Assembly (NCBI GenBank): GCA_010645155.1
Contig: CM021314.1
Location: 2,364,254 to 2,428,253 of the forward strand
DNA from: Tigriopus japonicus
Taxonomy: Eukaryota; Arthropoda; Copepoda; Harpacticoida; Harpacticidae
Length of the DNA: 64,000 bases
Reading direction: 5' to 3'
Below the pieces are notes generated by a model. It was not told where the DNA came from. It did no database searches and saw only the letters and a list, made by a program, of their open reading frames with translations. Positions 35,615-49,800 of the stretch are shown here, in pieces. Positions within the stretch are counted from its first letter, which is position 1. Each line of letters opens with the position of its first letter. The position numbers and the translations under genes are program-made.

Positions 35615-37842
35615 TATATAGTGAAGAAGAAAAAGGATGGGTCGGGAATTTCACGATTCAAGAAGGCCTTGTTTGAAACAGAGATTGAAAGTTTTGGCGC
35701 TGAAAACGAGTGACCAGATCGAGCCAGGAATACACGACCCAAAGGCGGAGGCAGCTGAAGCGTTGAGAAGGTGGATTGTAGACAGTGTTAGCCCTCTAGA
35801 TTGAACTATGAGGAGTAATTATAATTACAATTACTTGTCATTTTAAATGGAATCAATTACATTTTTAGGCCGAGTAATTGTAATTCCAATGACAAAAACG
35901 GAATTTTAATTATTATTAGTTATTACATTTAAGTGCAATTGAGATCATTACATTTTTGGGCCGAGTTATTGTAATTAATAACAATTTGATCTTGTAATTG
36001 ACGAATTTTTAACCGTTCTTTCACTTTCAGGGATTAAAAGTTGCCAATTGGTATATTACTGCTACACTTAAATGTGGCAAGATATTTGTTTATCTTTCAT
36101 CGTTTTGGAAAGGCAAAAGGATGAAAGAGATGAAAGAAATGTAATTCAAGTCAATTACATTTTTCGGACGATATCATTGCAATTGATTACATTTTTACGC
36201 GAAGTACTTGTAAATATTACTATTTTTGCACTAATTGACCCCAACCCTAAATAAGGAGAGTTGTGTGGAGTCCGTCCAGGGCTGTTCGTGACGGAACCGA
36301 TGATTGGGTGGGAAATGCGGTGCGGCTCTGATTCGGTGAAATTTTAGTCCGTGTAAGATTTCAGGCGTGTTCAGAGAAAAGACCTAAAATGGATCACTTC
36401 AGAATTGAATTTTGATGAGTTCAAAAAGTCCACTTCGGGTGAATATTTTTTGCCACTAGTAAACCATGGACGGTTTTGGGCTTTCCTTTTTTTTAGTGAA
36501 TCTTATAAATTAGCACTACTTCAATAATATTAAATCCCTCACGCTCCATTCTGGTTTTACGCCGTTTGACGATTGTTGCAAAAATGTAGCTCAATTTATC
36601 AAACGAGTATTGCTGATGAAGTAGGTTTCACGTCACTTTCAACGCTTTCAAGTTGGCATTGTCTCGAATCTCGATGCCCGGCGAAAGTTATTTTTCATTC
36701 GTCGTTGGTCACCTTCATTTTTTCCCTCGGTTTATGTCAAGTATAGAGTTGCTAAATGGTCTGATTCTTGGCCATTGGCGATGCGAGTTGGAGCGGAAAA
36801 GTAAGCTTCACTAAATTCATACACTCCTTTTTACTTCCCTCTTTTTGGAATTTTCAATATTTTGTGGGTGTATTTTTTCGATTGTTATCTTTTATTTTTT
36901 AGAATTCTTAATGGATTTTAAGAAAATGTTAAAAGTTCCAAGTTCACTTAGGATTGAATTTTGGCCATCTTCTCGTTCAAAACATCATTCAACATACCTT
37001 CGTCTGTGGGAAGGGGCTGCTGTTTTTAGTGGTATTTAATTTTTCACCTAAGTTTATGAAAAGGGCAGTGAGTGCTCAAATTGTATTGCAAAATAAAATA
37101 CCAAATGAGACCAGTGTCATGAATTGAAAATAGCATTGTCCCATCACCAACTCAATGGGTTACTCATCGGTTGACTTCAGGAACATACTTCGAATAGAGA
37201 AAGGGACTTGTTCCGCAATTTATCGATATGCTTAAAAATCAGTCACCAGATGGAGGCAAAATCTCTTAATTTTAGAGGTATGTTCATCTTTAACTCGTGG
37301 CCAAAATTTGCAAATCGGAATTTATTATTGATTTCTACTCATGTTTTGAGTCTATTTGAGTTCAGTTACGCTATGATTGCGATTAAAATCAAAACACGCC
37401 CACATCCTTTTGCAAAATCCTGAAAATCAATCCTAGGTCTATTCAATCAAGGACGTGAGGCATGCAAATTGGACTCAAGAATTTTAATTAAATTATTTGA
37501 ATGTTGGTCTTGACTCTGATGATGCATCCCAAGCCATAATCTCAGCTGAATTCGTTCGTTTACGCTCATCCATTCAAATCCTTTTGAAATCGCCATTTCC
37601 AGTTCGAAATTCGAGCCCAAGTTTGCGGTCGACTACGCCTGGTCCAAAGACTCTTTTCCATCACGGCAGCCCTGATGCTAGGTTTCGCGATTGCGCAATT
37701 TCCAAGTTGCGTTGACCGTTTTTCAAACTGACGTACCAATCCATCCATCTCTTTAACCATCCCTCCATTCATTCAGAGAGGGAAACAAACGGCAACCGAA
37801 ATCCGAAAACCAGCGCTTGAATCGTGCCAGATCTCGAGGGCC
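35615..37842. promoter_or_regulatory. Divergent region between POLA1 and TACC
   Basis: 2.2 kb between two start codons pointing apart, so it must contain both promoters or upstream exons. It includes AT-rich degenerate repeats at 35815..36240. No TATA box can be placed with confidence. Confidence 0.55.
35815..36240. repeat. Degenerate AT-rich repeats (ATTACATTTTTxGGCCGAG)
   Basis: At least four related phrases: TTACATTTTTAGGCCGAG near 35867, TTACATTTTTGGGCCGAG near 35949, ATTACATTTTTCGGACGA near 36153 and ATTACATTTTTACGCGAAG near 36186, each followed by a TTGTAATT-like stretch. The spacing is irregular. They lie just upstream of the POLA1 start. Confidence 0.6.
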
Positions 37843-40800
37843 ATGGAGAACGCGCCCACCACACCTCCGGTCACGCCCAAATCGCGCGGATTGCTGCAAA
37901 ATCTGGCGTCCCGCTCGCCGTTTAGCTCTTTACGAAACATGTGGCCTTCATCTTCTTCTTCTTCGTCGTCTCCGAAAACGCCCTTTGCCGATTCCAGCCA
38001 GAACACACCCATCTTCAAGGTGAGTTACACACCCTGATTTTGAATGAGTATATGGACAGAGTGGAGATTTTCATATTTTGCTTTATTTTAATTATCTCTA
38101 CCAATGCCATAAATAACGTGTCTAACGAAAAAGTTGGGGAGAAAATTGAAGTCTTGTTGGAGAAAGAGTTATGAAGAAGAATTGCCAGAGAAATTTATCC
38201 TTGTCCTCTTCTGTTCAAGGGGCAATGGAATATCTTAAAAAGCTCATGGGGTAAAAGCGTCAAGTTTTTTGAAGCTTGGCGATTGGTCGTCGTTGTCGCT
38301 ATCATTAAACCCGGAAAGTTTAATTTTCAACGGAACACGATTTCGCCATTATTTCAAAGAAGTTAAGGAGGCTAAAGATATTAGTTCGTTCATTCAATCG
38401 CAAAATAAAAAGTGCTCACTCAAGTCCTTTCGTAGCCAATCTTCGGAAAAAAAGCTTCCCCGGGTCGTTTTTTTAACTTGCGCTTCTCGGTTTATTGGGC
38501 TTACTTGCCAGACGCTTTTGCTAAAGTCAAGTTAAAGCTTCTTTCGCATGAGGCTTTTTAAGCATAGCTATCAGATTTCTAACTATCTCTTTCTACCAAC
38601 CAATTTGGAGGTTCGATTTTGGCTTGGCCTCTTCTGGCCGAAACTTTTGGTTTCACTTACTTAGAAGTTATTTTTGGTCCATCACTATAGCACGCCATGA
38701 CATATTTACCATCTCAAAATAATCGAAAAATATCCACCGTCCAAATCCTTTTTACCACTTAGGCTTTGTAGTAGGGAAGGGAGATTATTACTTTGAACTA
38801 GCGAGCTTAAGTGAGGTTAAAGCATAAGGGGTTTAGTAGAACCATAACTCAAGAGCTTTTGAATACTCTCTGCTTAAGCAATTTTGACAATGACATAAGG
38901 GATAATGAATCGTTTATTTATGATTCATAGGGCTCGAATAAAGTTCCGTTTTTTGGCCAAAAGCTCCAGGTTTTAGCCCAAAAGTTGCAAAAATTTTGGT
39001 TGAAAGTCAGCAACTTTCGTTTGTTGCTACTTTCTAAACTTACTACTACCTAAAATTTCTTATTTGGCCAAATGATGGTCTCAATTTTGCGTGAAAGTTT
39101 GTAATCTTATATTTGCCTATTCTTTAACCTTTGAATTCTTTAAAAACCCAGTTTTGCTTTCCACAAATTTTTCTGCAATGTTCTTACCTTTTATAATTTC
39201 AAAACTTCACAACCGCCTCATACTTTAGACTATAGGTCAGTTGTTGATGGCATTTGGAAGTGCTGTAGAAGCACAGTAGGAGCATAGGAAGACGAAGTTG
39301 AAATAACCATGCTCGAGTTTATGCTCAACGCATAAACTGCAGTTTTGCGATTGAAAAAACCAACTTGGGGAGCGAAACTTGATTGAGCATGGTTATTTTT
39401 ATATTACTATGCTTTCACTTTGTTTGTACTATACCTCCAAATGGCTTCAACAACTGACCTTACATGTATATCCAATTTGTTGAGCACAACTGCGTCTTAT
39501 ATAGTACATACAGATCTCTAACCGGATGTTTAAGTGATTCGAGTTGCGTTATTGAAGCTCCCGACATTCGAAGGAATGAAGGACGTGCTCCGATGATTTT
39601 AAGTACATGTCTGATGACTAGATAAGACGCTTTCGAAAGTATTCCATTGGGAATAAGGTTTGTCGAAGGAATTTCAGAATAAACGAGCCAAAGTCAGCTC
39701 CAAGTAGATTTAATAGCGAAACTTTTGCAAATTTAAGCAAGAAAATTTTTATCGATCAACCCTATTGTGCGTGCATGCATGTATATATGCATGAAAATTA
39801 ACTTTCTTTTTATCGCACAAATTCTCAAATGGGATCTTACTTAACGGTAAAGTAAACTTTGTTTCCACAACTCTATTAATCTTAACTGTAACATGCTATC
39901 AGGTGGGAAAAAGCCCAACTAGAAGATGAAAGTCGTCCTTCGAACGACGTGATGTCTATCTTATCAAAAGAATCCTCACCATCTCACTCGAGAGAAGTTT
40001 TCGATTGTTCCATTTTCCGGAAACTGAAACTTGGAACATGATTTTCTGTCTGTCGAACAGCCACAAACATATCCTTTGGAGCTGAATCGCTTCAACCGCC
40101 ATAAATACCATCTCTAAACTAACTCTGGCGGTTTCAAATTGGTTTGGCCAAAGTTTGTTCCAATCTAATTTGTTGTTACCCATTTCCCTCGAGACGTAAA
40201 GAGGCAAAAACGAAAAGGCTTTGTCCTCTTTAAGTATGACGAATTCCTTGTTTGAGTAAAGGTCGACAAGATTTAACCTTAGCTAAGATCTCGGAACAAC
40301 ATCGGTTGGTCTTGAGATGCACACTCGGAGCTTGGCTTTCTAATCTGTTTGCCATGTGTTTAGCAGATCAGGCTCGTCACCTATGCAATGCAAGGCTTTT
40401 GGGCTGATTGTTAGGATGGCGGGTGCGTCGGGCAAAGGCTGTTGTTGTCAATATGAGTCCTACAGAAAGTTTGCCAAAGACTGCAAGTAGACAGATCCGC
40501 ATCAACAAAGATTTATCGCTCATCTCTCATCAAGTTCTCATTAGGGGAAAATGATTTGTGCATTGCTAATTTAGCCCAAGTGAATATTATGGGGAACAAG
40601 CAAGCTAAAGAAGCAACATCGTTGCCAGGTGCAGCAATCATTGGTCAAAGTCAAGTAAGAACGTCTCTATTCATTGTGCAGCATAAAACCTTCTCTTGGA
40701 ACCTACATTTCCACAATCCAATCTTTAAGGCATAATAAAGCAAGCTGATTGTGACAGGACAAATAACATTAAGTCCGCATGTCATTTGTTTGGTCCAAGA

Positions 40801-43800
40801 TAGTCGAGCATTTCTTTAAAAGAATTTTACGTATTCACTCATTATGCAGGGGGTGTACAGTGTGTTTAAGAATGTACGTCTAACTGAGTTGACATGAGGA
40901 TGTAAGTTTTTGTTTCCCAATTAAAACGCCAACACTTTCATTCAAACCTACTGTAGCATGGTAGTATGGAGTTGCTTTATCATTCGGAAACGGGTTTGAG
41001 AGGACCTATTTACGCCTATTTCTAATTGTTTTTGATAGCGTAATAGCTCGAGGGCGGAAAAAAGTTGAAAAAATGTCAAAAAGAAAGAAGTTTTTAAGTT
41101 GGAAATAGGGCCAAGAAAAGTTGCCTTTTCAGCGAAAAACGGGCAAAAAGTGTTTCTTTTTTCCAGATAAAACGAACAAAAAATGTTTTTCACAAAAAAT
41201 GACCAAAAAAGTTTTCTCTTCCGTCCCCCGTCCTAGCACTCCACCAATGTTTAATATTTCTTCTGAATTTGTCAATTGAAAGGGCAAAATATATTTTGTG
41301 TGTTGTTTTTTACACGGCAATTTTTTTGTTCTCGAATATTAGATAATAAAAATTTCGTCCTCAGTTTTTCACCTAGAAACAATGACAACCTTTTTTAGGT
41401 CGGATTAAGATTTCAAAAAAAAAGTTTTTTACGGTCTGAATAACGCGAAAAAAGTTTTTTCTACTTAATTTTTTTACAAAATTAAAAAATAGGTTCTAAA
41501 CCCCAAAAAAAGTTTTTTTTGAAGTTTTCAGTTAAAACTTTTTAATCCTCGCTCTAGTAATATCGTAATGTCACTATGAATTGGGGTGAGGGCTTGCCGC
41601 CAAATCTCTGTTGCCCTTCATTGGCTTTTTTGGATCCGCATTGTTGGTCTTCAATTGATTGAAATTTTACATTCAGATGTACTCTTAGTTTTTTAAATGA
41701 ATTGGTGATAAATGCTACAAATATTTATTTATGATTGCGGTCTTCAGAAGAGCACCATAATTACAGAAAATGCACACGAGGCCGACTGATCCCCTTTGGA
41801 TCAGTGTCTCGAAGGGATGCGAAAAGAAAAAGGAAACAGGAGAAAAAGTGCAAAAAATTACTATGTTTTTGCAAGAAAATAATTAAACTTGCATGTTTGA
41901 GGTACGTTCTGTATAAGAACATGTATTAGGTCAGATTCAAAGTGCACTAACTCAAGTGACTCCAGTCAGGAACCCCTGATTCCTGCTCCAGTACAGCAAG
42001 ACATTGTAAAAATAGCAATGCGCAAGTACAGTCTTCTTCTTTACCTCCTTTTAAACTCAGCTTATGTACTGGGACCATAGATATGTTAGATGCAGATACC
42101 TCAATATTGTTTGCGCCCAAGAGTCCCCTCTGGTACAATGACATAGATTATAAATCAGTGATTTAGACATCTTTCTGGTTAAGTCATATTTGTATTATCA
42201 AAAGTAACCAAAGAAATGTCGCCATGGACACCTAGAGTGGACGGAATAAAGTACTGTCGCCTCGTTCTGCCAGCTCATCTAGACTCAAATGCTCTGGCTG
42301 AGACCATGCTTTAAAATGGGTATTTTGACCACAATTGGGTATACACGAGCTATTTGAATTAGTGCACTTAACATCCGGTCTACAGTCTCCTCAGTACTAC
42401 ACATTTTCTTCGGCTTCCTTTTCTTCTGTAGTACTGTGGAAATACTGATATGTAGTGGAATGTTCTCATGCATGTACTGCTATAACTATAGTGCTCTAAT
42501 GTTCACAATCACGCAATCAATTTGATTAAATTGTCCATAAATATTGTGCGATAGTTCTCATCGGACAATGCCGTATCCTGAACTAATATCAATTGTTAGC
42601 ATTGTTGCATTTTGACAAGTTCTACGTCTTCGTCATGAATTTCTGATATTTTTCTCGTGATTCCATTTGCTATTATTGTTGTATCACGAATTTTGCAAAC
42701 CTTAGACTTGATTTTTTTTCCAACCCCATAGTTTTCTGAAAAGTATAATGCTTTTTGCCAAAGAGAAGTCACTTTTATTGTCAAGTAGAATCAAATCTGC
42801 ACTCTGGCTAAAGCCTTTTAGTCGTTATTAGCTCAAATTAAAAACTTTTCCACCTCATGAAAATCGATCCAGAGAGATCAGAGCTTTCTTTTACTTCCCC
42901 CTTTTCCTCTGGAGCTTGTTCTGTATTAGCTTCGCCCATAATTAACGAACGGAATGTTGAAGTGTGACATAGTTAGTCCAAAGTTTAGATTACATTCCCC
43001 AGGTGCATTTCACGACCTGAGGCAAGGAGGTAGTAATTCTGGAAATAGTAATCAGCTCCCAACCCATCTCAAAGACACTCTAATAGTGTTTCAACACGAT
43101 CTTACGGCTTTTACTCTGAATCTCCCGGCTCTGAATTGGCAAATGGCCAACAGCAAGGACATTTCGGAAAAAGGTCCCCAGATCGAAATCCTCTCTTGTT
43201 CAAAATTGCGATTCCTATCTTCGTTTCCCCACCTTTCTTGTGGATAGATAATCCACTTTCTCAATCAGGACTCTGATCACGTACGTCTTTCTTTAATCCT
43301 ACGCGGAAAGATTGATTTCATGCTTAACTTGTCGTGACTTATTGCTCCTTAAACTCAAAGGACAAGTAGTGTCTGTCGTTTGATTTGACTCGTTGAAGTC
43401 AGTTCGGTAAAACTCAGTAGCTTGCTAGTTCGTCTAAAGTATGTTGGTGTTGCTTTACACGATGATGTATACATATCCCCTTACAGACAATCATTGCTTG
43501 TGCCTGAATACCGTAAGACGATCGAGTACGTTTGTTTGAAAGTCAGAGACACGGGGGTCAGACTTTCCAACGTCATTTGTGCTCTCGCTCCCTCTTCAAA
43601 TGAGAATTTCAAACTCGATTCACCCAGCTAAACCTGATGGGATGAATTAGAAATAAAAGCATTTTAGCTAGTTTTCGACTTTTTCATGACTTTGGGTGAC
43701 TCAGTTTTATAGGCCACCCTGTAATTCTCTGTTGGGCCATTTCGTCGTTTCATTTGCCATAAATTTCTATTGCCATAAAGTTGCAAGCTTCAAGAATTCA

Positions 43801-46800
43801 ATAGTGTAGAGGTGTGTGGCTCGTTTTCGGCTTTCTTGGATTGGGCCGTCCGTTCCTGAGAAAACTAACATTGCTGTCACGCACAAAAACCTTGTTTGAA
43901 AAACTTCTCGCTCTTCTGTCAGTGCAAATATTCAGATGCTCAGTTCGTTTCGCTCTAGGGGAAAACATCTCCGTTCTTGTCTCCGTCGTCTCCTTTGTAG
44001 CCTCAACATATTTATAGTTAGGCGTACTCGTGCCATTTCTGTGGGCTTCTTTCTACTTGTGAGTGCGCTTATTGTTCCATCCAATCGAGGGATCATTATT
44101 TTTCGTCTGACAAGCAGTGAGAAAAATCTATCCATAAGGAGAGTCGGCTCCATTGAGATCTTGGTGACTGTTTAGTGTTCGTTGGCTCTCTTTTTGGAGA
44201 AGCTCTGAATGTGATTTCCTCTGATTGACTTTGTTCCAATTGGATCGTGGTTCCGTCGCCACAAATTGGCTCAATTTGCTCCCTTTTCCTTTTCCTCATT
44301 TCCATTTATGTGGAAAATGCTTGTTTTTGATTGAGTGAGGAAAGAGTTATAACAGAAAAAAAAACATATTTTGGCCATCTTGGACGACCTAAAGCATGTT
44401 AAAATGATAATACTCAGGTCCAAGTTTCAACGATTGACCTTCACCTGAAAAAAGTGCCAAGTATTTTGTTTTCGTTTCACGGAGCTGTTACTTCGTGTTC
44501 CCTTGGGGAAAAACCTTCACCTTCTGCCGTTCCCAAAAATCAGACGTAATAAATGACGAGAACCGATAGTTTCTTCTAAGGACTCGTTCTCTTCAAATAA
44601 ACAGGCGCTGCAAACTTTATTGGTTTTGCAACCAATTTGACTCGCAGCTCTCTTTTCACAAGCCATCCATTCCCCGATATTCCACTGAACATTGCCTTAA
44701 AACAGCTTCCAATCTAGGGACATCTGCGAGTTTATATTTACTATGGCACATCCAAGCCTAGTGAAGACTTGTGAGAGCCAAAGGAAGCTGTGAATAATTT
44801 ACTGAGTAAATGAATGTGTGCGTCAACAACGCTATTATCACTCAGCAGCATCTGTGCTCTTCGGCGGGATAATTATCTGGGGAGAAAGATCCCTTCTTTT
44901 GTTGCACGGAACCTCATTGAGTGAACCCTTAGAAAATGGGGAAGAATAAAAAGAATAGAAACAAGAGAAAGGTATGCCTAGACCTTGATCCAGCTTTGAG
45001 GATCTACAGCAGATGAGAAAGTTCAAACACGATTTCTGATGATTCCTTGCGTTGTTTCTAGGGTAATGCCAACAAAGCCGCAACCATCAGTCAACTTGAA
45101 ACGTTGGTTCAAGATCCGGAGAACAAAGAGAATGATGCGTGTGATCTTATCCAAGGAAAAACCAGCCCTTCATTCAAGGAAGACAATGAGAACCATCCTC
45201 CCCCAACAGATTCTCTACCCGCGATTTTGGAACCAGCTAAAACCTCATCGGGTAGCGATGCGTCCAAATATGAGGCCATTGCTTCACTTGACGCTGTTCC
45301 CGAGAACGAGGAAGAAAAATGGTCTGATCGGACGGCGGTCATCACCAAAATTGAACATGAAGACTACACTGCTTACGCTCAGGACATTTTGATTGACATC
45401 CTCAAAGACGTCAAAACACCGACGAAAGGGTGAGTAACCCATTGGTTTAGTTCTGGACCGGGTAGAACCAAAACACTGTTCTTGATTTTGAGAAGAAAGG
45501 CTACCTGTTAAATCAGATGGCCTAGGTTTGTAAATGTTTAATGGATTTTTTCAAGAAAAACGAAGGAGAAAAGTTCCGCTCGAAAGAGCCCGTGAAAGTC
45601 CCCAACGACAAAGATAAAGCGACTTCTACCGAATGATTAAGTGCTCTGGAAAAATGTGAACAATCGCGGCAATTGTGTATTATCCGTTTACATAGTAGAC
45701 AAGGAAGAATATTGGTAGATAGGTAGGAAAATAGCGTCGCTCACTTTTGGCACGGCTGATGGAATGCCAGAAAGTCTCTTCAACCCCAAGCTGGTGGAGC
45801 TCCACTACAAGTACAATGAGCGGGACAGTTCTCACACGATTCGCGATTCACTCGCAACGAAAAAATGGCCGAGATCAAGATCGTACTCCACACGGTGACC
45901 ATGAGGAGAAACAGGCCCACATAGGCCCCTCGGGCCCGTCGACTTTGTTCTGAATCGGGGATATACGAATTCTGTCTATGAACATCCAACTTTTGTTGCA
46001 AAGCCGTGGCCGCTGCCGCCGCTTTGGCCGCTTTTCCCCCGGATTCTTGCCATTTGCTCCGAGTCGCCATATCACAGACCAGAACTTTTCACGCTTGTGC
46101 GATGTGGATTATATGAAGATACCCCTAGAGGGGGTTTATCTGTTTCAATGATGGGGTGTGTAGTACACTTGAAGGATTGGCCAATGCTTTCTGTTTGAAC
46201 TGGCAACATAAACTGAGGGGAGGACAATTTTCTGGAGGCATGCAACAACATGAGGAAAAAAGCAGAGGAGGACCTTGTCGTCGTCGTCGGCGACGACGAA
46301 GGACAACAACCACGGCCGTAAAGGGACTTCTCGAGTCCAGAGAGATTTGTTCTATCGGAAGGAGAAAGGTGTCTTCCTCGTTGGCCCTGGGAAACGTAAA
46401 CCCTCGTTTCGTCTCGAAAGAACTCCTCTCTTTCTGTTTCTTTCTCACTATATCGAGGAAAGAGAGATACGTACGAAGAGTGAGAGAGAGAGAGAGTGTG
46501 AGGAAGAGAGAGGAGGAGGGGGAGAGCCTTGTTATTGTGGGACATGCCTAGAGACTCTTATGTTGCCGTGGAACGTGGTGGTGGAACACGACCAATTCCT
46601 CTCCATGCACTTGGAGGAGACCTGATGGTTCGTTGAAACTATTGTGGGGATAAAAGAATCGGCAATATGGTGTGTTGCCGAGCCATAGAACAAGGATTAG
46701 ATGGACACAGAGGAAATAAGGAGAGGGCCCTTTTTGCCCACCTCTCTTCTATTTTTTTCTCCTCTCTCTCTCCTTTTTCCCCCGATGAAGCAATCTTCAC

Positions 46801-49800
46801 AATATCCTTCAAATAATTGATTTGGAAACTTTTCAGACGATTGAATGCCAGGCCTTCGTTGTTTCACTTGTTGCCCTTGTCACATTGTGAGCTCACTCGC
46901 AAGCTCATTCAACTCGGTCTTCTTGGCCTTTCTGCCTTCTTTTTTTTGGCAAAGCCAAGGAACATTCATTCCTTCAGGGCCTTTCTGTGTGGATAAAGAC
47001 TATGCCTCCGAGTGAAGCCAAACGGAAATACCGAGTCCTACTAATTCAACTTTAAAGAAATGCGGGATTGCTTTAGACCAGGGGTCGGCAACCACTTTTG
47101 GGTCAAGGTCCACCAAATTTGGTAACATATTGCCTGGGGCCCACCAAACAGACCTTGATTGGTTCAGGAGCCCACAAATCAACGATCAAAAAGCCATGGG
47201 CCCACAAGTAAAGTACTATGGAGGGCTGGCGGGGCCGTTTTTGGACATTTCCCATAGCTCCTGGGCCCACATGTGAGCCGCGGCCCAGCGGTTGCCTACC
47301 CCTGTTCTAGACTCTGTGTACATCTAGAAACATGAGGGCTGTTTTTAACTGTTTTTGCCTATGGTTCAACCATTTTTTTGGAAATTGAACTCCACCATGA
47401 AATGACTATTTGTCTTGAAAGTTTCATGGTAAAGAAAGTTGGCTACTCCAGATCTTCAATATTGTTTGAGATGAAGGGGAAACCGTCCTTTCCCAGAAAA
47501 AGGAAGAAGTTGGAATTGCCTTCAGGGATCGCAGAGAATATGGTCTCTCTCTCTCTCTCTCTTCACCGCTTCACCATCCTTTTAGACTAAAAGAGCATAC
47601 GGTCTTCATTCCGTCATTCCACACGATTCCCCGAGGACCTAAACCTCTCAACATTTCTACTCTTTCTCTTTCAAGGCGGTTTTCTTTTCCATTTTCAATG
47701 TACTGTAGATTAGTCATGAAATGAAACCGTCGTTGGAAAAGTACTTTTTTACATTCGAAATGTAGAAATGTTCCTTTTTAGACTTTGGTTTTTCACGAGG
47801 AGTGTTATCGTGGTCGGTTTCTTCTTTTCCCTGATCCCAGTAGTGGTCTCAATTCGGGAAATCTCATTCTGAGTTCCAATGTGTTCCAGTTGGCTTGTTC
47901 CATTATGGACCATTAAAGGAAGGAGAGGTGCAGGCTTGGAACAGCTCATAAGTTCCAGAGTTGAGAGACTTTTGGCTTGGCCTGGACCTTCAACACCCAG
48001 TCTAGCTAGGATGGAGGAAATGATATTGATCTTCGGTGTCACGATCCCATGTTCCAACCACTAAAGAACACTAAAGGTTCCCAGTCTCTCTTCATCTCAA
48101 CATGGGCCTTTCTTCAATGTTTGGAATGCTTCAATCAGGGTAGTTGGGCTTCATTGTTTTTCGATTCTTCTCAACTTCCGTCAATCCACAATAACCAAAG
48201 AAAGGGAACATCTGTTTGCGTCATCTGGTCATCTGGTCTGTGAAATACGGATTCAGCTCACAAAAAAAATACGCTCCTTTCTTTTTCAGTATTAGATATT
48301 TCATCAGTAGGTAATAATTCTCATCCTCATTTACCTTCATAATGATTCCAGACCTGCAGATGTCAAGAGTGAGGCCATCATCCAAGCCAGTCCCAAGGAG
48401 AATCTTGCCCCTCAAACGTTCAGGAATGTTCCCTCAATTGCCAGCTACGGTAAGTAGTTCCACTACTCTTCGTATGTACGTGTACATAATGTTGGGAGCA
48501 CACAGTACACACCGCCAATCTATGTATACGTAGTACGGAACATGAACGAAGCCGTGTTCCTGTTCTCGTTGTTGAAAGTCAACATCAAGAACAGAACTCC
48601 ATCTGTCTCGCGTTTTATGATTTGACGTCGAGGCCGATCCCTCTAGGCCTTTGTTAAGGCCAGATATGATGGATTAGCTGTATGTAGCCTTGCTGGCATC
48701 AGAGTAATAATCATTTAGGAGGGGATGTGCGCCTAGTGTAAAACCGGCACTTATGAGGTTTCTGAATGTGCTCTAGCCTACAGTAAATAGCGTTCCTGCA
48801 CGAAACGGTGTCCTTTGTACGACCTAGTGGGTAAAGTTGAAGCAGAAACCAAGATGGAAGAATGACTGTACTTTAATCGACACTTGATTTGTGGTCGCAG
48901 AGCTAGGCAGAGATTGTTTGAAGTAGTGCACTCATGTAGAAAACTTCATTTGCCCCCTTTGATTCTTCAATGAAGAAAAGTGAAGGAAGGTGCCCTCCAT
49001 TTTCGAGGTTCACTGCAGTTTATAGTCCAATACACGAAGGTGTCGGTTTTCCTATTCATGCCATGTGCCCTTAGTTCTCTCCAAGGAATCAGTCGCAAAC
49101 CAGCATGTCAGGTTCAGATCGCATTCTTCACACAATTCGTGTTGAATCCCCATTAGTTTCAAAAATCCTGTTATCTTTTTAGAGTCTGATGACAGTTTTG
49201 GTGATTATGCGAGTGCCGAGCAATCATTCACTAGTGTCGTCAGCACAACTAGTACGATCCCATTGTTCACGGCCTCGGCTTCTTTGGAAGATCTCCATCA
49301 ACTCAGCGATGATCAATTGGACGATATCAAGATCCAGGACGAGACCATGGGATCCATTTTGGACGCCATGACCAATCTGAAGATCCAACAGGGAATGGAA
49401 GTCCTGGAACCTGAGGAAGAGGAACGAGAAGCTACTCCCATCAATGATGAAACGCTTATAGATACCACCAAGCCTTTTGAAGAGACCTTGAACGGGACTT
49501 TTGCCAAAGATCAAACTCCCATGAACGCTTTCGAAGAAGTTTCATTAGATAAAACTTTTGAGAAGCAAGACGAAGAAGACACTAATGTTGCCCAAGTAGT
49601 TGCGTTGGAGAAGACTTTTGAAAAGCAAAACGAAGAAGTTGTGAATGTTGTTCAAGAAGTGACAGTGGATAAAACTTTTGAGAAGAAAATAGAAGAAAAT
49701 ACCAATGTTGTCCAAGAAGTTCCATTGGAGAATACTTTCGAGAAGCAAGACAAAGAAATTGCCAATCCTGAACAAGAAGCTCCTTTGGATAAGACTTTTG

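Larger units (their letters stand above)
38020..45061 (+). other. TACC intron 1 (7.0 kb)
   Basis: AT-rich, with a foldback element (39234..39460) and a low-complexity stretch (41040..41530) of repeated A(6)-GTTTTTT phrases. No open frame in it has a recognisable domain. Confidence 0.7.

Noticed and set aside
41129..41320. Short minus-strand frame in the low-complexity part of TACC intron 1
   Set aside because: Phe/Leu/Lys-rich translation of A and T runs; no support.
46072..46545. 157-codon minus-strand frame opposite the GA-rich tract
   Set aside because: It is the low-complexity translation of GA/CT repeats (Ser/Arg/Glu-rich). It may overlap the 5' UTR of the small candidate gene, but it is not itself coding.
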